DNA of 20,804 nucleotides from Bacillota bacterium (GCA_023392515.1 JAEVYX010000104.1:1-20804), one strand, 5' to 3'. Positions 1-8,664 are shown, counted from the stretch's first letter. A program made the numbers and translations. The notes: generated from the sequence alone by a model not told the origin.

Positions 1-24
1 GCTGAAACTAAAATGGATGCATAG
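1..24 (+). CDS. 3' end of an upstream gene, probably TRAP small permease (DctQ), partial
   Basis: The first 24 bases read as seven sense codons (AETKMDA) and a TAG stop, and the stop overlaps the ribosome binding site of the TRAP large permease. One other frame stops at once and the third runs through into the permease as an out-of-frame reading. TRAP operons usually place dctQ directly before dctM, so this is probably the DctQ C-terminus. The identity rests on position only, because seven residues carry no family signal. Confidence 0.4.
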   Translation, partial: AETKMDA

Positions 25-35
25 GAGGAACAAAT

Positions 36-1319
36 ATGCTGGCTTTGGTAATCGTCTTTGTGTTACTGTTGCTGATGAATGCTCCTATTGCATTCGTAAT
101 CGGTGGAGCAGGGTTGACTTGGTTTGCATCGGCGGGTTCATCCTTAACGACGGCAACCACCCGGGTAATTGCTCAAACACAGTCTATCGCCTTTCTTGCC
201 GTGCCCTTCTTCATCTTTGCCGGTAATCTGATGAACCGTACGGGCATCACCAAGAATCTGATTAGCTTTTCCCGCCTTTTAACCCGCCGCATGGTTGGCG
301 GTATCGCGCAGGTTTCTGTTATCCTGTCAACCCTCATGGGTGGTGTTTCCGGCTCTGCTGTGGCAGACGCTACCATGGAAGCCCGCATCCTGGGCCCTGA
401 AATGATCAAGCGCGGTTATACAAAGGGGTATGCAGGCGGCGTTTTGTGCCTGACCTCCTTGATCACCGCCACCATTCCGCCTTCTCTGGGATTGATCCTA
501 TATGGCTTCATCGGCGGCGTGTCCATCGGAAAGTTGTTTGTGGCAGGCCTTATCCCGGGTATTTTGATGATGTTTGTACTGATGTTTACCGTACACCACA
601 CCTCCAAGCGCCGCGGCTTTGACCTCCCTGTTCCCAACGCCAAGAAGCCCACATGGAAAGAAATCGGAACCGAGCTTAAAAAGTCCGTCTGGGCGTTGAT
701 CTTCCCCTTGATTTTGATTGTCGGAATTCGCTTTGGATTGTTTACCCCTACCGAGGCCGGTGCATTTGCTGTGGTTTACTCCTTGGTTGTCGGCGCTTTC
801 ATCTATAAGGAGCTGACTTGGGCAAACTTCAAGGCTGCCCTGAAAGATTCTTTCATTGACAATGGCGGCATCATTTTGATCATCGCAATGTCCGGCATCT
901 TCAGCTATGCTTTGACCCGGGAGCAGACCCCGACCCTTCTGGCCAATGTCCTCTTCGGCCTAACCAGCAATCCCACCATTTTGATGATCATCATCATTCT
1001 GCTGCTATGCATATTGGGCATGTTCATTGACAGTAACGTAAACATCATGCTGCTGACCCCTTTGTTCCTGCCGGTGCTGCAGAAAATGGGCGTGGATCCT
1101 GTTCACTTCGGCATCTGCATGATGACCATTGTTACCATGGGCTGTATGACCCCTCCTGTCGGTACGGCGCTTTATACGGTGTGCGATATATTGGATTGCC
1201 CCGTTGAGCAGTACTTCAAGGAAACGATGCCCTTTTATGCAGCTGTTGTTTTGCTTGTAATCTTCCTGGTGTTTATGCCGGGCGTGGTTATGTGGCTGCC
1301 CAATCTTATCTACGGTTGA
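36..1319 (+). CDS. TRAP transporter large permease (DctM family)
   Basis: This is the large membrane subunit of a tripartite ATP-independent periplasmic transporter. It uses a cation gradient to import an organic acid delivered by an extracytoplasmic binding protein. The 427 residues match the usual DctM length of about 425 and are hydrophobic throughout, with about 12 likely membrane segments. Family motifs visible are GGVSGSAVADA near residue 105, PTEAGAFAVVYSL near 235 and MTPPVGTALYTVC near 372. AGGAGG at 23-28 lies 7 nt before the ATG, which fixes the start. The uronate catabolic genes that follow suggest the cargo is a hexuronate or an acidic sugar derived from it. That substrate is inferred from context. 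The binding protein must be encoded before the window. Confidence 0.93.
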   Translation: MLALVIVFVLLLLMNAPIAFVIGGAGLTWFASAGSSLTTATTRVIAQTQSIAFLAVPFFIFAGNLMNRTGITKNLISFSRLLTRRMVGGIAQVSVILSTLMGGVSGSAVADATMEARILGPEMIKRGYTKGYAGGVLCLTSLITATIPPSLGLILYGFIGGVSIGKLFVAGLIPGILMMFVLMFTVHHTSKRRGFDLPVPNAKKPTWKEIGTELKKSVWALIFPLILIVGIRFGLFTPTEAGAFAVVYSLVVGAFIYKELTWANFKAALKDSFIDNGGIILIIAMSGIFSYALTREQTPTLLANVLFGLTSNPTILMIIIILLLCILGMFIDSNVNIMLLTPLFLPVLQKMGVDPVHFGICMMTIVTMGCMTPPVGTALYTVCDILDCPVEQYFKETMPFYAAVVLLVIFLVFMPGVVMWLPNLIYG

Positions 1320-1355
1320 AGAATGCACCGCTAAGGCGGAAGGATGTGCAAAGTA

Positions 1356-2429
1356 ATGAAAATGTCATTCCGATGGTTCGGAGAGGGATTTGATTCGGTA
1401 AAGCTGTGGCAGATCCGGCAAATCCCAGGTATGGTGGGTGTGATTACCACCTTATATGATACCAAGCCAGGGGAAGAGTGGGACTTGGATGCCATTCGAA
1501 AGATGAAAAAGCAAGTGGAAGACGCCGGTCTTGAACTGCTTGGCATCGAAAGTGTAAACATCCATGACGCGATCAAGGTAGGCTCCCCGGACCGTGATCA
1601 GTACATTCAAAACTATATCAACACCATCCGCAAGCTGGGCAGCGAAGGAATTCGCATGATTTGTTACAACTTCATGCCCGTGTTTGACTGGACCCGTTCC
1701 GATCTGGCTAAGGTGCGCCCTGACGGATCGACCGTTCTTGCGTATGATCAGAATGTTATTGACAAGATCAGGCCTGAGGAGATGTTCTCCCAGCTTGATT
1801 CCGGGAGCAACGGCTTTGTTCTGCCTGGCTGGGAACCTGAGCGCATGTCTCATGTGAAAGAGCTGTTCGCCATGTACAAGAATGTGGACGAGCAAAAGCT
1901 CTTTGACAACCTGGTGTATTTTCTCAAAACTATCATGCCTGTGTGTGACGAGTATGATGTGAACATGGCCCTCCATATTGATGATCCCGCATGGAGCGTC
2001 TTTGGGCTTCCCCGAGTTGTAACCTGCAAGGAAGCGATTCTGAAACTGATGAACGCGGTGCCCAACAAGCATAACGGCATGACGCTCTGTACCGGGAGCC
2101 TCAGTTCCAACCCGAAAAACGACATTCCTGATATCATCCGCAGCCTGAAGGGGCGAATCCATTTCGCCCATATCCGTAACACAAAACATACTGCTCCAGG
2201 CGTGTTTGAGGAATCGGCGCATTATGCGAAAGATGGCTCATTGGATATGGTGGAGATTGTTCGAGCGTTTGTGGATATTGGCTTTGAAGGCCCTGTACGC
2301 CCCGATCACGGCCGCGCTATTTGGGGTGAAGTGGCCATGCCCGGTTACGGACTGTATGACAGAGCCTTGGGCAGCCAGTACATCCTGGGCCTGTATGACG
2401 CCATTGTCAGGGAACAAATTCGGAGATAA
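1356..2429 (+). CDS. uxuA: Mannonate dehydratase
   Basis: UxuA removes water from D-mannonate to give 2-keto-3-deoxy-D-gluconate, the last step of the glucuronate branch before KDG kinase. The protein carries UxuA signatures in order: CYNFMPVFDWTRSD, the metal-site stretch ALHIDDPAWSVFGLPR, CTGSLSSNPKND with Cys245, and RPDHGRAIWGE with the catalytic Asp317-His318 pair. The length of 357 residues is normal. I chose the ATG at 1356 (MKMSFRWFG) because homologues commonly begin this way and AAGGATG at 1340-1346 is well placed. An in-frame ATG at 1344 would add four residues (MCKV), and an ATG at 1362 is also possible. It lies 36 bp after the transporter gene, so the two are probably co-transcribed. 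Confidence 0.95.
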   Translation: MKMSFRWFGEGFDSVKLWQIRQIPGMVGVITTLYDTKPGEEWDLDAIRKMKKQVEDAGLELLGIESVNIHDAIKVGSPDRDQYIQNYINTIRKLGSEGIRMICYNFMPVFDWTRSDLAKVRPDGSTVLAYDQNVIDKIRPEEMFSQLDSGSNGFVLPGWEPERMSHVKELFAMYKNVDEQKLFDNLVYFLKTIMPVCDEYDVNMALHIDDPAWSVFGLPRVVTCKEAILKLMNAVPNKHNGMTLCTGSLSSNPKNDIPDIIRSLKGRIHFAHIRNTKHTAPGVFEESAHYAKDGSLDMVEIVRAFVDIGFEGPVRPDHGRAIWGEVAMPGYGLYDRALGSQYILGLYDAIVREQIRR

Positions 2430-2435
2430 GCTATG

Positions 2436-2533
2436 AAAAAAGCCGTCCTCATCATTTACTGGAAAGTTCCCGAAGGCATGCTGCCTTGTAAACAGGGAGA
2501 GCTTGACTTGTAAAGGATGGGGGCAGCTTTTTT
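2436..2533. repeat. 98-nt imperfect palindrome / multi-stem hairpin between uxuA and the oxidoreductase gene
   Basis: Bases 2436-2453 pair with 2516-2533 over 18 positions: 15 Watson-Crick pairs, two G-U wobbles and one C-A mismatch. The stem continues inward after one A/G mismatch with TTTAC 2455-2459 against GTAAA 2510-2514, then AAG 2464-2466 with CTT 2502-2504, then TCCC 2468-2471 with GGGA 2495-2498. It ends in a terminal hairpin, AAGGCA 2473-2478 with TGCCTT 2482-2487 and loop TGC. The 3' arm ends in GCTTTTTT and the next gene's ribosome binding site follows at once. The tetranucleotide TATG is found at both borders (2432-2435 and 2533-2536). It could be an intrinsic terminator or attenuator that lowers downstream expression, an mRNA-stability element, or a small MITE-like insertion. 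The sequence does not decide between these. Confidence 0.7.
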
Positions 2534-2545
2534 ATGGAGGATAGT

Positions 2546-3694
2546 ATGCTGAAGGTAATGATTGTTGGCTGCGGCGGCATTGCTCCAGCGCATATTGAGG
2601 GCTACCTGAATGCTGGCGAAGATATCGAGATTGCCGCTCTGGCGGATAGCAATACCGCGCGCGGAGAAGAATTGGCGGCCCGATATGGGCTGAAAAAGGC
2701 TGCCATAACAGCGGACTACCGTACCATGCTGAATATATGCGATGTGGTATCTGTTTGTACGCCTCCGTCTCTTCACCGGGATATTGCGGTGAATGCATTG
2801 AATGCAGGATGCCATATACTCCTGGAAAAGCCCATGGCCCCATCTTTGAAGGAATGTGACGAAATCCTTGAAGCCGCGGCGCGCAATGACCGGGTATTGT
2901 CTGTTGTGGTTCAGTCCCGCTTCATTTCCGGAATTCGAAATGCAGTTGATATGGTTAAGAGCGGCACTTACGGGAAAAATCTGTTTTCACAAATCAATTC
3001 CGTATGGTATCGCGGTAAAAACTATTACGATTTGGGATGGCGGGGCCGCTGGACAGTGGAAGGCGGCGGCTGCACACAAAATCATTCCATTCACCATATT
3101 GATTTGCTTTTATGGGCCAAGGGGATGCCTAAAACACTGACGGCTTTCATGACCAATCTTGATCATCCCAATTCCGAGGAAGAGGATTTTTCCTCCTCTA
3201 TCCTCACCTATGCGGATGGTTCGGTGGCGCAGATCACAAGCACACTTGTGTCCCATGGCGAGCCGCAGCTGCTTACCTTTCAAATGGAGAAGGCAGGCAT
3301 TGCCATTCCCTTTAAGGCCATGTGCTCCAAGGCCCGCAGCAATGGCTTTCCCGAGGAGGACGCGGACATGAAAGCGCAAGTGGAAGCAGACTTCGCCGCA
3401 CGCCCCAAGCTCCCCTTGGAGAACCACGACGGGCAGGTAAAGAACTTCCTTGCCGCCATCCTGCGTAAGGAGTTCCTTAACGCCGATGGTCAAGACGGAC
3501 GCAATTGCATCGAACTGATCACGGGCGTGTATAAATCCGCAATTACCCACGAAACGGTAACTTTCCCCATTGCTGCAACCGATGTGTTTTATGGCAGCGG
3601 CTGGCGGGAGAAAGCCCCTCATTTCCATGAGAAGGAAAAAGATGTAGAAGCCTTTGCAGACACAACCATTACCAACTTCAAAAACAAGTTTTAA
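2546..3694 (+). CDS. Gfo/Idh/MocA family NAD(P)-dependent oxidoreductase
   Basis: This is a predicted NAD(P)-dependent sugar or polyol dehydrogenase. The N-terminal Rossmann fold shows MIVGCGGIAPAH at residues 5-16, and the family's EKP motif is at 94-96 (LEKPMAPS), where the lysine normally takes part in catalysis. The C-terminal half has the histidine-rich stretch around NHSIHHIDLLLW typical of the substrate domain. The 382 residues are normal for the family. GGAGG at 2536-2540 points to the ATG at 2546, and the ATG at 2534 lies on top of that site. The substrate cannot be read from sequence. Its place inside a uronate operon suggests a uronate, uronate derivative or methylated sugar. The 98-nt hairpin ends just before its ribosome binding site. 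Confidence 0.88.
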   Translation: MLKVMIVGCGGIAPAHIEGYLNAGEDIEIAALADSNTARGEELAARYGLKKAAITADYRTMLNICDVVSVCTPPSLHRDIAVNALNAGCHILLEKPMAPSLKECDEILEAAARNDRVLSVVVQSRFISGIRNAVDMVKSGTYGKNLFSQINSVWYRGKNYYDLGWRGRWTVEGGGCTQNHSIHHIDLLLWAKGMPKTLTAFMTNLDHPNSEEEDFSSSILTYADGSVAQITSTLVSHGEPQLLTFQMEKAGIAIPFKAMCSKARSNGFPEEDADMKAQVEADFAARPKLPLENHDGQVKNFLAAILRKEFLNADGQDGRNCIELITGVYKSAITHETVTFPIAATDVFYGSGWREKAPHFHEKEKDVEAFADTTITNFKNKF

Positions 3695-3705
3695 GGCGGT
3701 GTCAT

Positions 3706-4458
3706 ATGGAACAATTTCAGTTTGAAAAGCTCATATTGAAGCGGTATGACAGCCGCGGGGAAATGGGAGAGGCAGCAGGTGCGCATGCTGTGGCGATCAT
3801 GAAGAAGCTGCTTGCGCAAAAGTCGGAGATCAACGTTCTTTTTGCCGCAGCCCCTTCGCAAAATGAGGTACTTGCAGCAGTGGCTTCCTCCGATGTTGAT
3901 TTTTCACGGATTCATGCGCTGCATATGGACGAGTATATCGGGCTGGCAAAGGATGCGCCCCAACGGTTTTCTCATTACTTGGATGAGCATATTTTTGGCC
4001 TTTGCCCGTTTAAGAGTGTTGCGTACCTTGGGGCGGTAGAAGTTGGCGAAGCAATGTGCAACCGCTATGAGCAAACTCTCCGGGGCCATCCTTTGGATAT
4101 GGCTTTTATCGGCCTGGGGGAAAACGGGCATATCGCCTTCAATGACCCTCATGAAGCGGACTTTCAAGACAAAGCGCTTGTAAAGATCGTTTCTTTGGAT
4201 CAGCGATGCCGCGAGCAGCAGGTGCATGACGGTTGCTTTGAAAGCCTTGATAAGGTGCCAAGCCAGGCAGTGACATTGACCATTCCGGCTATTATGGCAG
4301 CCCCTTACCTGGTTTGCACCGTGCCTGCGGCCGCAAAGGCGGAAGCGGTGATGCGCACCGCCCATGACCCGATTTCCGAGGCGTGTCCGGGGACCATTCT
4401 TAGAACGCATCAAAACTGTGTTTTGTTTTGTGACGCACAAAGCGGAAAGCACCTTTAA
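3706..4458 (+). CDS. NagB-like glucosamine-6-phosphate deaminase/isomerase family protein
   Basis: The protein belongs to the glucosamine-6-phosphate deaminase / 6-phosphogluconolactonase fold. Visible motifs are MDEYIGL with Asp75-Glu76, the active-site loop GLGENGHIAFNDP with Asn140 and His142, TLTIPAIM near residue 197 and VPAAAKAEAV near 208. The length of 250 residues fits NagB (about 240-266). Classical NagB turns glucosamine-6-phosphate into fructose-6-phosphate and ammonia. No NagA or amino-sugar transporter is nearby, so a related aldose-ketose isomerisation on another phosphorylated sugar is also possible. The stop of the oxidoreductase gene is 11 bp upstream and AAGGCGG serves as the ribosome binding site. 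Family is certain, substrate is not. Confidence 0.85.
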   Translation: MEQFQFEKLILKRYDSRGEMGEAAGAHAVAIMKKLLAQKSEINVLFAAAPSQNEVLAAVASSDVDFSRIHALHMDEYIGLAKDAPQRFSHYLDEHIFGLCPFKSVAYLGAVEVGEAMCNRYEQTLRGHPLDMAFIGLGENGHIAFNDPHEADFQDKALVKIVSLDQRCREQQVHDGCFESLDKVPSQAVTLTIPAIMAAPYLVCTVPAAAKAEAVMRTAHDPISEACPGTILRTHQNCVLFCDAQSGKHL

Positions 4459-4476
4459 GAATGGAGGAGAAAAGAA

Positions 4477-6078
4477 ATGAAACTGAATCTTGAAAGCATC
4501 AGAAATGGCGCGTTTGATGGCAAGGATTATATCCTGCCCAGGTTTGACATTGATGCCATGGTAAAAAAGACCCGGGGAAATCCCACATGGCTGCATTTTG
4601 GCGCAGGCAATATCCTCCGAGCTTTCCCTTGTGTACTGTGCCAGAAACTGCTGGAAAGCGGCGATACCGATCGAGGCATGATCGTTGTGGAAAGCTATGA
4701 TGAGGATATCATTGCCAAGGCCTTTACCCCCTATGACAACCTTTGCCTGGCGGTGTCACTAAAGAGCAACGGCACGGTGGAAAAACGCGTGGTGGCTTCT
4801 GTGGCGGAAGCGCTGGGCTATGGTGCGCATCAGGCGCGGGTGAATGAAATCTTTACATCAGCCAGCCTGCAGATGGTGTCCATGACCATTACCGAGAAAG
4901 GATATTCCGTTTTGGATGCCCAGGGAAATCCGCTGCGTTACTGTGCGGGGGATTTTGAGAGTATGGAAGCACCTGTATCCATTATGGGCATCCTCGCAAA
5001 ACTCTTGTATGCACGGTACATTGCCGGTAAAAAGCCAATCGCCATGGTTTCCATGGACAATTGTTCCCATAACGGCACAATTCTTTACAGCAGCATTCAT
5101 GCCATCGCAAAAAGCTGGGCAAACAAGGGCGTTGTCGATCAGGGCTTCATGGCCTATCTGGAGGACCCCGCCCAGGTGTCTTTCACCTGGAGCATGATTG
5201 ATAAAATTACTCCCCGTCCCGCTGAGGAAGTCATCAAAATGCTTGCCCAGGATGGCTTCGAAGGCGCCGAAGTGGTGGTTACCAACAAAAACACCTACGT
5301 CAGCGGCATGGTGAACGCTGAAGAATGTGAATATCTGGCTATTGAAGACCGGTTCCCCAACGGCAGGCCGCCGCTGGAAAAGGTGGGTGTCATCTTTGGT
5401 GACCGCGAAACGGTGGACAAAATCGAAAAAATGAAGGTTTGCACTTGCCTGAACCCCTTGCATACCTGCCTGGCCATATTTGGCTGTTTGATGGGACATA
5501 AGCGGATTTCCGAAGAAATGAAGGACGTCACACTTAGCGAGATGGTTCGCCGCATCGGCTATGTAGAAGGCATGCCTGTGGTGGTGGATCCCAAGATCAT
5601 GAGCGTAAAGCAGTTTATCGACGAGGTGGTGGAGCTTCGGCTGCCCAATCCCTTCATGCCGGATACGCCCCAGCGCATTGCCTGCGATACCTCCAAAAAG
5701 CTGCCCGTGCGGTTTGGTGAAACGCTGAAAGCATACCTTGCCAAAGGTGAAAAGGATCTTTCTTTTCTTACCTTTATTCCCATGGTGTTTGCGGGCTATG
5801 CACGTTATCTTACGGGTATTGGTGATGATGGGTGCGGGTTTGAACTTTCTCCTGATCCAGGCCTGGCCTTCCTGACCCCTTGTGTGGCAGGATATGAGTT
5901 GGGCAAGCCCTTTGACATCAAAAAGCTGCGTCCGCTGTTTTCCAACGCAGATATCTTTGGCGTGGATCTGTATGCCTGTGGACTGGGCGAAAAGGCGGAA
6001 TCGCTGTTTGCGCAGATGAATGCCGGCATAGGCGCCATACGGGCTACCATCGACAAGTACCTCAAAGATGTGAAGTAA
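4477..6078 (+). CDS. uxuB: Mannitol dehydrogenase family protein, probable fructuronate reductase
   Basis: This is a long-chain polyol dehydrogenase of 533 residues. In this operon it most likely reduces D-fructuronate to D-mannonate with NADH. The N-terminal nucleotide-binding signature is FGAGNILRAF near residues 46-55. The family catalytic motif K-x5-N-x2-H is intact at Lys320, Asn326 and His329. GGAGG at 4463-4467 lies 9 nt before the ATG and supports the start. The gene sits between the NagB-like gene and uxaC, with uxuA upstream, so a complete glucuronate-to-KDG path is present. A tagaturonate reductase role (UxaB, same superfamily) is less likely because no altronate dehydratase is seen. 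The strength of the UxuB assignment comes largely from this context. Confidence 0.85.
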   Translation: MKLNLESIRNGAFDGKDYILPRFDIDAMVKKTRGNPTWLHFGAGNILRAFPCVLCQKLLESGDTDRGMIVVESYDEDIIAKAFTPYDNLCLAVSLKSNGTVEKRVVASVAEALGYGAHQARVNEIFTSASLQMVSMTITEKGYSVLDAQGNPLRYCAGDFESMEAPVSIMGILAKLLYARYIAGKKPIAMVSMDNCSHNGTILYSSIHAIAKSWANKGVVDQGFMAYLEDPAQVSFTWSMIDKITPRPAEEVIKMLAQDGFEGAEVVVTNKNTYVSGMVNAEECEYLAIEDRFPNGRPPLEKVGVIFGDRETVDKIEKMKVCTCLNPLHTCLAIFGCLMGHKRISEEMKDVTLSEMVRRIGYVEGMPVVVDPKIMSVKQFIDEVVELRLPNPFMPDTPQRIACDTSKKLPVRFGETLKAYLAKGEKDLSFLTFIPMVFAGYARYLTGIGDDGCGFELSPDPGLAFLTPCVAGYELGKPFDIKKLRPLFSNADIFGVDLYACGLGEKAESLFAQMNAGIGAIRATIDKYLKDVK

Positions 6079-6090
6079 GGAGCGTTTGCC

Positions 6091-7485
6091 ATGAAGGCTT
6101 TTATGGATAAGGATTTTCTTTTGCAGACCGATTCTGCGAGGACTCTTTTTCACGACTATGCGGAGAATATGCCCATCAACGATTTTCATTGCCATGTGGT
6201 GGTGAAGGAAATCTGCGAAGACAAACAGTATGACAATCTGACCCAGGTGTGGCTGTCTGGCGATCATTACAAATGGCGTGCCATGCGCCTCAACGGCGTG
6301 AAGGAAGAACTCATTACCGGAAATGCGCCCGACTATGACAAGTTCCTTGCCTACGCTTCCACGGTGGCTTCCGCTATCGGAAATCCCCTGTATCACTGGA
6401 CGCATCTTGAATTGCAGCGGTATTTCAATATCTATGAGCCTCTTAATGAAGAGACGGCGCCTGCAATCTGGGAGAAGGCTAACAAGATTCTTCGGGAAGG
6501 GCTTACCACCCGGCAGATGATTCTGCGTTCCAATGTAAAAACCATATGTTCCACCGATGATCCCGCCGATGATCTGCGCTATCACAAAGAGTTGCGGGAC
6601 AAGGGGGATTTCCCTGTAAAGGTGCTTCCTTCCTATCGCCCCGACCAGGCGCTGGATGTGCGAAATCCCGCTTTCCCCGCCTATATGGAACGGCTGGGCA
6701 AAGCATCAGGCATTTCCATACAGGATGTTTCTTCTTTGAAAGACGCGCTTATGCAGCGGTTGAATTTCTTTGATGAAATGGGCTGCCGGGTGTCTGATCA
6801 TGCATTCTCCTATGTGCCTTATGCCGAAGCAACCGAGGCCGAGGTGGATACTATCCTGCGCAAAGCCTTGCAGGGAGAAGAACTTACCGTCAAGGATGAA
6901 GAGCAGTACAAAACCAAACTCTTGCAGTTTCTGGCCAGCAGCTACAAAGACAAGAACATGATTATGCAGTTCCACATTGGGCCCATTCGCCGGGTAAACA
7001 GTGACATGACCCGCAAAATCGGCGCCGATACGGGCTTCGACTCCATTAATGACCTGAACATTGCAGAGCCGCTTGCCAAGTTCCTTAACAGTGTCAATGA
7101 GCAGGGAATGCCCAAAACGGTGCTTTACTGCCTAAACCCCAAAGACAACTATGTGCTGGGTACCATGATCGGAAATTTTGCGGATGGCGGTATGGCCGGC
7201 AAGATGCAGTTTGGCTCTGCCTGGTGGTTCAACGATCATCGTGACGGCATGGAAGACCAGATGAAGACATTAGCGAACTTGGGTATGCTGTCCCGCTTTG
7301 TCGGCATGCTTACAGACAGCCGCAGCTTTACATCTTATCCACGTTTTGAGTATTTCCGCCGCATTCTGTGCAATATCGTAGGCACTTGGATGGAAGAGGG
7401 CGAAATTGCCTGCGATATGAACCGCATGGGAAAACTGGTACAGGATATATGCTATAACAATATCGAGAGGCTGTTTGAGCGGTAA
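6091..7485 (+). CDS. uxaC: Uronate isomerase (glucuronate isomerase)
   Basis: UxaC converts D-glucuronate to D-fructuronate, or D-galacturonate to D-tagaturonate, as the first intracellular step of hexuronate breakdown. The 464 residues match the family's usual length of about 465-470. The amidohydrolase metal-binding motif is present as DFHCH at residues 31-35. Other typical stretches are TICSTDDPADDLRYH, MQFHIGPIRRVN and LTDSRSFTSYPRFEYFRR near the C-terminus. AAGGAG at 6077-6082 overlaps the uxuB stop and lies 8 nt before the ATG, which suggests translational coupling. With uxuB and uxuA in the same operon, the glucuronate branch is the likely one. Confidence 0.95.
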   Translation: MKAFMDKDFLLQTDSARTLFHDYAENMPINDFHCHVVVKEICEDKQYDNLTQVWLSGDHYKWRAMRLNGVKEELITGNAPDYDKFLAYASTVASAIGNPLYHWTHLELQRYFNIYEPLNEETAPAIWEKANKILREGLTTRQMILRSNVKTICSTDDPADDLRYHKELRDKGDFPVKVLPSYRPDQALDVRNPAFPAYMERLGKASGISIQDVSSLKDALMQRLNFFDEMGCRVSDHAFSYVPYAEATEAEVDTILRKALQGEELTVKDEEQYKTKLLQFLASSYKDKNMIMQFHIGPIRRVNSDMTRKIGADTGFDSINDLNIAEPLAKFLNSVNEQGMPKTVLYCLNPKDNYVLGTMIGNFADGGMAGKMQFGSAWWFNDHRDGMEDQMKTLANLGMLSRFVGMLTDSRSFTSYPRFEYFRRILCNIVGTWMEEGEIACDMNRMGKLVQDICYNNIERLFER

Positions 7486-7496
7486 GGGATACGGAT

Positions 7497-8639
7497 ATGA
7501 CGGGAAGAGAGCGGATACTCAGTGTTTTGCGGGGAGAAATACCGGACCGGGTGCCTGTGTGCCCTTTTGTACAGCAGGAATATCTCTCCTACTATTTTGG
7601 AAGAAATGATACTGATCGTATCGTTGATGCGGTAAGGCTGGCCAAAGTGCTGGACTTTGACGTGTTTACCCGCGACACTTATCACATCGAACCTCACTAC
7701 ACCCGCAGAAGCTACCCCAACTGGGAAGTGGAAAAGCGTCAGTACGTGGAAGGCGGCATCGCCCACCGCGTACTGACCATCACTACCCCGGGGGGAGTGC
7801 TTACCCAGCGCGAGGTGGCGCCATACGATCCCGCCACCATCAGCGGAATCCATTTCAGCACAAAGGAATACCTGCTATCGGACCTGGAAAAAGGCTTTCT
7901 TATCTTTAAAAAATACATGCCTCAGCCCGGATATGATTATGCAGAGGATATGAAAAACCATGCCGCATGGGCACAGGCCGTTGTGGGGGATCAAGGCCTC
8001 AATTGTCCGTGGGGGACGGGAGGTGTGTACAACACAGCCTCTACCCTGCGAAGCGTGGAAGACCTTATGTGTGACCCTTACGACGATGAGGAGCTATATG
8101 GCGAGTTCATGACCTTTCTCACGGATATCCTTGTATCCGATTATGAGAAAATGTGTGACACGGACTATGCCATCCTGGGCCTGCAGGGCAACATCGCCAA
8201 TGCGGGCATGCTCAGTTGCGACTTTTTTAGCCGTTACGTTATGCCCTACGAAGAGCGGGTTTTGAAAACAGTCAAGGAAAGAGGCAAGTTTACCCTTTAT
8301 CACAACTGCGGGCTTGCCCGAAGACTGTATCCCGCCTATGAGCAGATGCATATGACACTTTTTGAGACGCTTTCACCTGCACCGCAAGGGGACAATTCCA
8401 TGGCGGAAGCCAAGGCAACCCTTGGTAAGACCAAGGTCCTGGCAGGCAATCTGGACCAGATTCGCTTTCTGAAAACAGCTTCGCTGCAGCAGGTGGAGAA
8501 CGCTACACGCGAATTGGTGGAAATGGCGAAGGCTGGCGGAAGATATATCTTTGCAGCCAGCGATTATCTGGAAAAGGATACGCCTCTGGAGAACGTAAAG
8601 GCTATGCTTCGTGCCGCCAAAGATGCGGGACAATATTGA
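7497..8639 (+). CDS. UroD-fold methyltransferase-like protein (MtaA/CmuA type)
   Basis: The protein is in the uroporphyrinogen decarboxylase superfamily but has the look of the corrinoid methyltransferases rather than of heme-pathway HemE. It opens with MTGRERILSVLRGEIPDRVP, typical of that group. His269-x-Cys271 (YHNCG) matches the zinc-binding H-x-C of MtaA-like enzymes. The C-terminal part, GGRYIFAASDYLEKDTPLEN, lacks the third cysteine ligand that MtaA has at that place. The gene starts 11 bp after uxaC with its own AAGGG site, so it belongs to the uronate operon. A likely role is methyl transfer from a substrate onto a corrinoid protein such as the one encoded at 11032. The substrate, and whether it acts as methyltransferase 1 or 2, are inferred. 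Confidence 0.8.
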   Translation: MTGRERILSVLRGEIPDRVPVCPFVQQEYLSYYFGRNDTDRIVDAVRLAKVLDFDVFTRDTYHIEPHYTRRSYPNWEVEKRQYVEGGIAHRVLTITTPGGVLTQREVAPYDPATISGIHFSTKEYLLSDLEKGFLIFKKYMPQPGYDYAEDMKNHAAWAQAVVGDQGLNCPWGTGGVYNTASTLRSVEDLMCDPYDDEELYGEFMTFLTDILVSDYEKMCDTDYAILGLQGNIANAGMLSCDFFSRYVMPYEERVLKTVKERGKFTLYHNCGLARRLYPAYEQMHMTLFETLSPAPQGDNSMAEAKATLGKTKVLAGNLDQIRFLKTASLQQVENATRELVEMAKAGGRYIFAASDYLEKDTPLENVKAMLRAAKDAGQY

Positions 8640-8664
8640 TCAAGCGCCTTGAAAGGGAACCTTG

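Noticed and set aside
2433..2513. 26-codon open frame after uxuA with a GGAG upstream
   Set aside because: It coincides with the paired bases of the 98-nt hairpin, so its sequence is explained by structure. It could still be a leader peptide, but nothing beyond the GGAG supports it.
4858..6585. Long open frame of 575 codons on the minus strand
   Set aside because: It is antisense to uxuB and uxaC, both of which have clear catalytic motifs and ribosome binding sites. The antisense product shows no recognisable family pattern.
7497..8639. Heme-pathway uroporphyrinogen decarboxylase (HemE)
   Set aside because: The H-x-C motif, the length and the absence of other heme genes fit the methyltransferase branch of the UroD fold instead.
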